This document shows positions 8,530 through 11,210 of a stretch of 11,210 bases of DNA, one piece after another (the stretch's first letter is position 1; each line of letters opens with the position of its first letter). The notes below the pieces were generated by a model. That model saw nothing but the letters and a program-made list of their open reading frames with translations, made no database searches and was not told the origin of the DNA. Position numbers and translations under genes: made by a program. Source of the stretch: Podila epigama (lineage: Eukaryota > Mortierellomycota > Mortierellomycetes > Mortierellales > Mortierellaceae); assembly GCA_015679605.1 (NCBI GenBank), contig JAAAVE010000997.1, positions 1-11,210 of the forward strand, given 5' to 3'.

Positions 8530-9161
8530 AGAGTGACAGTTGAGTGACTCTGCTGAGGGTGGCACTGACGGTGACCCTGAGTAAAGAAAAAAGAAGACAC
8601 TCTTGAAAAAAAACTCGCTCGTTGCATGTTGCATGTGGCCCAATGGTTTGTGATATGTGTTTTGTTGTTGCTTTTTTGCATTTCCTTTTCTCCCGCGCAA
8701 ATTTCTTTTTTGTCCTACTTCCCCATCTCCCACCCCCCCTTTTTTTTTCCATGAAGAATGGAGTGTGGCTCAGCATGCACATGTAACCATGCTATGAGTG
8801 CGTCTGAGGCATGTGCTAAATGTCCTCCAACATGACAAGTGTGGCGCAACAAAAGGGATGAACAGCGACCTGACATGTTCCTTGGTGCTGAGTATTGTTT
8901 GCATTCCCCACCCCCAAATTCCACTCTGACCATTAAACAGGAACTCCCTCGATATAATATTAAAGTTAATTGCTTAATTGCAACCAATCCAATCAACCCA
9001 ATTGAGAAAAATAAACAAAATGACGTCTCTGGTCATGAACAAGTGGGGTCTTTTTTTTTTTTTTTGTGGAATAATATACATACAGCTTTTCACAAATAGC
9101 GCACTTTTATATAGAGTGACTATTCAAAAGACTTCTCTTGGGGGCACACCTTTTTTTGTCC
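8530..9161. other. Spacer between the arrestin 3' end and the SH3 gene promoter
   Basis: No gene is recognised. It must contain the 3' end of the arrestin transcript, read on the minus strand below 9162, and possibly distal promoter elements of the SH3 gene. Three CCAAT pentamers are packed at 8984-9002 on the plus strand. The short frames here (for example 8715-8996 on the minus strand) have no recognisable features. Confidence 0.5.
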
Positions 9162-11122
9162 TCAAAACACTGCAATCCCTCGCTCGGGACTCACAGATCG
9201 ACTCATGTCAGGGCTAGAGCTCTGACTGGATTCTTCAGACTCGGCATACGTCGGCAAATGGATCCCTGCCAGTGTCGCCCGCAACGCATCTTCCACTCCA
9301 ATCGACACCCGCCGTGTCGTAAACGATGTCAGATACGATGGCAACTCATTCAACGGATCAAACGTCCTCGTCCTCCTCCTTCTACTCGTGCTATTATCAT
9401 CTATCGCTTCTCCATATCCCACCTCTTGTTGTTGTTGCTGTTGGTGATATCCCTCTCCTTCGTCTTGCCCTGGATGCCTTCTGTCTTCAAACGCCAGCAC
9501 CGTCAGATCAAGATCCTTCTCAACCTTGAACTGTCCATCAATGTCGGTGCCTAGAATCGTACATCGCAACACATGTGTCACCTTCATCAATCCATTGTGC
9601 AGGTTCACGGATGGATTGCATTGGTGCATCTCTGCACCCATCTCGGGCATGTCAAACAACAGCACCTTGTTCCACGTCACTGGTGTATCAGCCGTCGCGG
9701 ACACCGCCTCTTGCCCCATTCGAGTCCGTTGTGGCCATCCTTCACTCTTTTGCATCTTGATCAAACGCATCTCCACCCGCCTCCGTCCATCCCCAGCTCT
9801 GTACACAACTCGTTCCCATAGTCCAACCTGGAGAACATGGACCAATGTCTTGCTCCCAGGACTCGTAATCATCACATGCATTGGCACCTTGGCAGAGTGT
9901 GGCACACGGTTCTGGAGTAAACTGATCTTGTACTTGATCTTGTCCTCGGGTCCATGAACAATTCTGTATCCTTCTCCTTCTCCTCCCTGTGCAGATCCTG
10001 GGGTCGGTTGAGGTGGATATCGACGGAGGAGGGTGATAGTGGTCTCTGCGTTGACAGTGGACGTCGAAAAGGCTGTCAGGCCAGGGCGGGTCATGGTCGC
10101 AGTCAGACGATAGAGGACATGACCATGCGCTGCTGTCAAACTCTCTGGGAGTGTGTCTGGTAACTCAAGTCTGAATGGGAAGGCATGTTGTCCTGCACCC
10201 AATACTGTCGCTGGCTGTTTGTGTACATGAGTGATGAAGGGCCACACATGCTCGATATGTGGGGCTGTCGTGTGTCGTGTTGCATAAGCAGTTTCTAGAA
10301 TAGGTTCAATGGATCGAGGTTAGGAGCAACTTCTTTTGGTTACATGTTTGTATAAGCCGCCTATCTATTAGGCCTCTTCACAGCTCTATGCACAAAGTGT
10401 CATGCAAATGGAGAACATTAAACAAAAAGTTATCGTGAAATACCTTCAACCCAAGAGACAGAAGAGCGGCCAGAAAACTCGAGCTGAAGAGTCTTCACTT
10501 TTGTGGTCTTTTGCAAGTTCAAAAGAAGAGTCCCCTCGAGCACTATGGTAGTGCCGGTCATCAGCACTAACTCTGTTGTATCCAGGTCAATCTTGAGTGT
10601 CTTTATCGAGGGTGACATTGGTATGTGTTCGCCTTGGGTCACAGCCGAGTGAGAAAAGAATGAAAAAGGTGAAGGCAAAGTCTGGTTGTTTTGGAAGGAT
10701 CGATGACTGAGCCTGCTGTTGCTGTTGCTGTTACTCCTACTCCTGGTCCTGCTGTCACTGCTGCTGCTGCTGCTGCTGTTGCTACTACTGCTGCTACTAA
10801 TGTTGTGCAAGCTGCTGCTACTATTATGACGGCTATGATGAGAACGAGGGTTGGAGGTCGGGAAACTAGCGGCCATGGTAGGTGGGAAACAGGGTGGAGA
10901 TGCTCTTGAAGAGGGAGACGATGCTGCTTGGCTCATGGGGATGGAGATAGTTCGAATGGGTTCGGACATGGAGCGACCGACATGCTCACAATAAGGAGGT
11001 GGTGAAGAGCTCTGTGAGGTCATTTCCAAGGGATTGCGCAAAGGTGTTGGCTGGTGTTCAAGGAATATCTGTGCACTGGTGGTCATGATGGTTGTACAGA
11101 ATGTATTAGTTGGGTGTTGCAT
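9162..11122 (-). CDS. Alpha-arrestin (ART-type ubiquitin-ligase adaptor), two exons
   Basis: Predicted arrestin-related trafficking adaptor. In fungi such proteins recruit Nedd4/Rsp5-type ubiquitin ligases to membrane transporters and so cause their endocytosis. Exons are 11122-10444 and 10294-9162 on the minus strand, joined in phase 1; 603 aa. An in-frame TAG at 11155-11153 bounds the start. M13 (11086) has A at -3 and is the likelier initiator than M1, which has T there; that would give 591 aa. Residues 1-170 look disordered: PPPY (41-44), RSMSEP (50-55) and a Ser/Asn/Arg-rich tract (100-137). The arrestin N-domain begins near 176 (LKIDLDTTEL) and continues across the intron through WVEETAYA and FPFRLELPDTLPESL to about 315. 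An arrestin C-domain follows at about 349-497. The tail has six Gln (511-516), LPSY (544-547), RRVS (554-557) and LPTY (573-576). Domain call strong; cargo unknown. Confidence 0.9.
10295..10443 (-). other. Intron of the alpha-arrestin gene
   Basis: Minus-strand donor GTATTT begins at 10443 and acceptor TTCTAG ends at 10295. A CTAAC branch site (10323-10319) lies about 25 bases from the acceptor. The splice splits the Glu227 codon after its first base and restores a continuous arrestin N-domain. Confidence 0.92.
10712..10825 (-). repeat. Serine-codon repeat within the arrestin N-tail
   Basis: On the plus strand this is a run of CTG/CTA/TTG-like triplets; in the coding sense it is mostly AGC/AGT serine codons with some AAC asparagine codons and interspersed arginines. 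It encodes residues 100-137, outside the arrestin fold. Confidence 0.85.
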
Positions 11123-11210
11123 GAAAGAATGAAGGCCATCAGATACGATGGTCTATCGGGGGATTTAAGAAATGGAAAATGAGAAAGTGTGAAAAATGAA
11201 CAGAACAGGA
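11123..11210 (-). promoter_or_regulatory. Arrestin gene leader (partial)
   Basis: Minus-strand sequence before the ATG is pyrimidine-rich, like the other two leaders, and has an in-frame stop at 11155-11153. The promoter itself lies outside the window. Confidence 0.45.

Noticed and set aside
8108-8681. Minus-strand frames at 8108-8317 and 8184-8681
   Set aside because: They are Ser/Phe/Leu-rich translations of pyrimidine-rich leader DNA and the ACTC microsatellite, without domain features.
404-9123. Shared 11-mer AGAGTGACTAT at about 404 and 9113
   Set aside because: Exact 11-base matches are expected by chance several times in a window of this size.

Overview
The window looks like nuclear DNA of a filamentous fungus. 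It holds three spliced protein genes with short introns (about 150-365 bases), GT..AG ends and CTGAC/CTAAC-like branch sites, long pyrimidine-rich leaders, and gene-free DNA full of simple repeats. The gene set (an MFS carrier, a fungal alpha-arrestin with PY motifs, and an SH3 protein resembling yeast Nbp2 / fission-yeast Skb5) and the repeat style suggest an early-diverging mould, possibly Mortierellaceae. That placement is an inference from general impression, not from a search.

Layout. 1-3660: gene-free as far as I can see, with microsatellites, long A and T tracts, a GC-box-like cluster near 1100-1155 and several short tandem repeats. 3661-4039: CT-rich leader or promoter. 4040-5906 (+): two-exon MFS transporter of 500 aa, with one 364-base intron. 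5907-6336: shared 3' spacer between converging genes. 6337-7907 (-): four-exon gene of 336 aa with a C-terminal SH3 domain; one exon is only 19 nt and is needed to hold the frame. 7908-9161: repeat-rich spacer with the presumed promoter and leader of the SH3 gene. 9162-11122 (-): two-exon alpha-arrestin (ART-type adaptor) of 603 aa, or 591 aa from a better-placed second ATG. 11123-11210: its leader.

The genes are separate transcription units and no cluster function can be shown. One loose theme is that alpha-arrestins connect plasma-membrane transporters to Nedd4/Rsp5 ubiquitin ligases, and the window encodes both an arrestin and a transporter; nothing here shows that they interact. The most useful details are the frame-restoring microexon, whose skipping would swap an acidic-plus-SH3 tail for a lysine-rich tail, and the arrestin's three PY-type motifs with a perfect 14-3-3 mode-1 consensus six residues from the first. 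I found no transposon, CRISPR array, tRNA, rRNA or clearly novel system.
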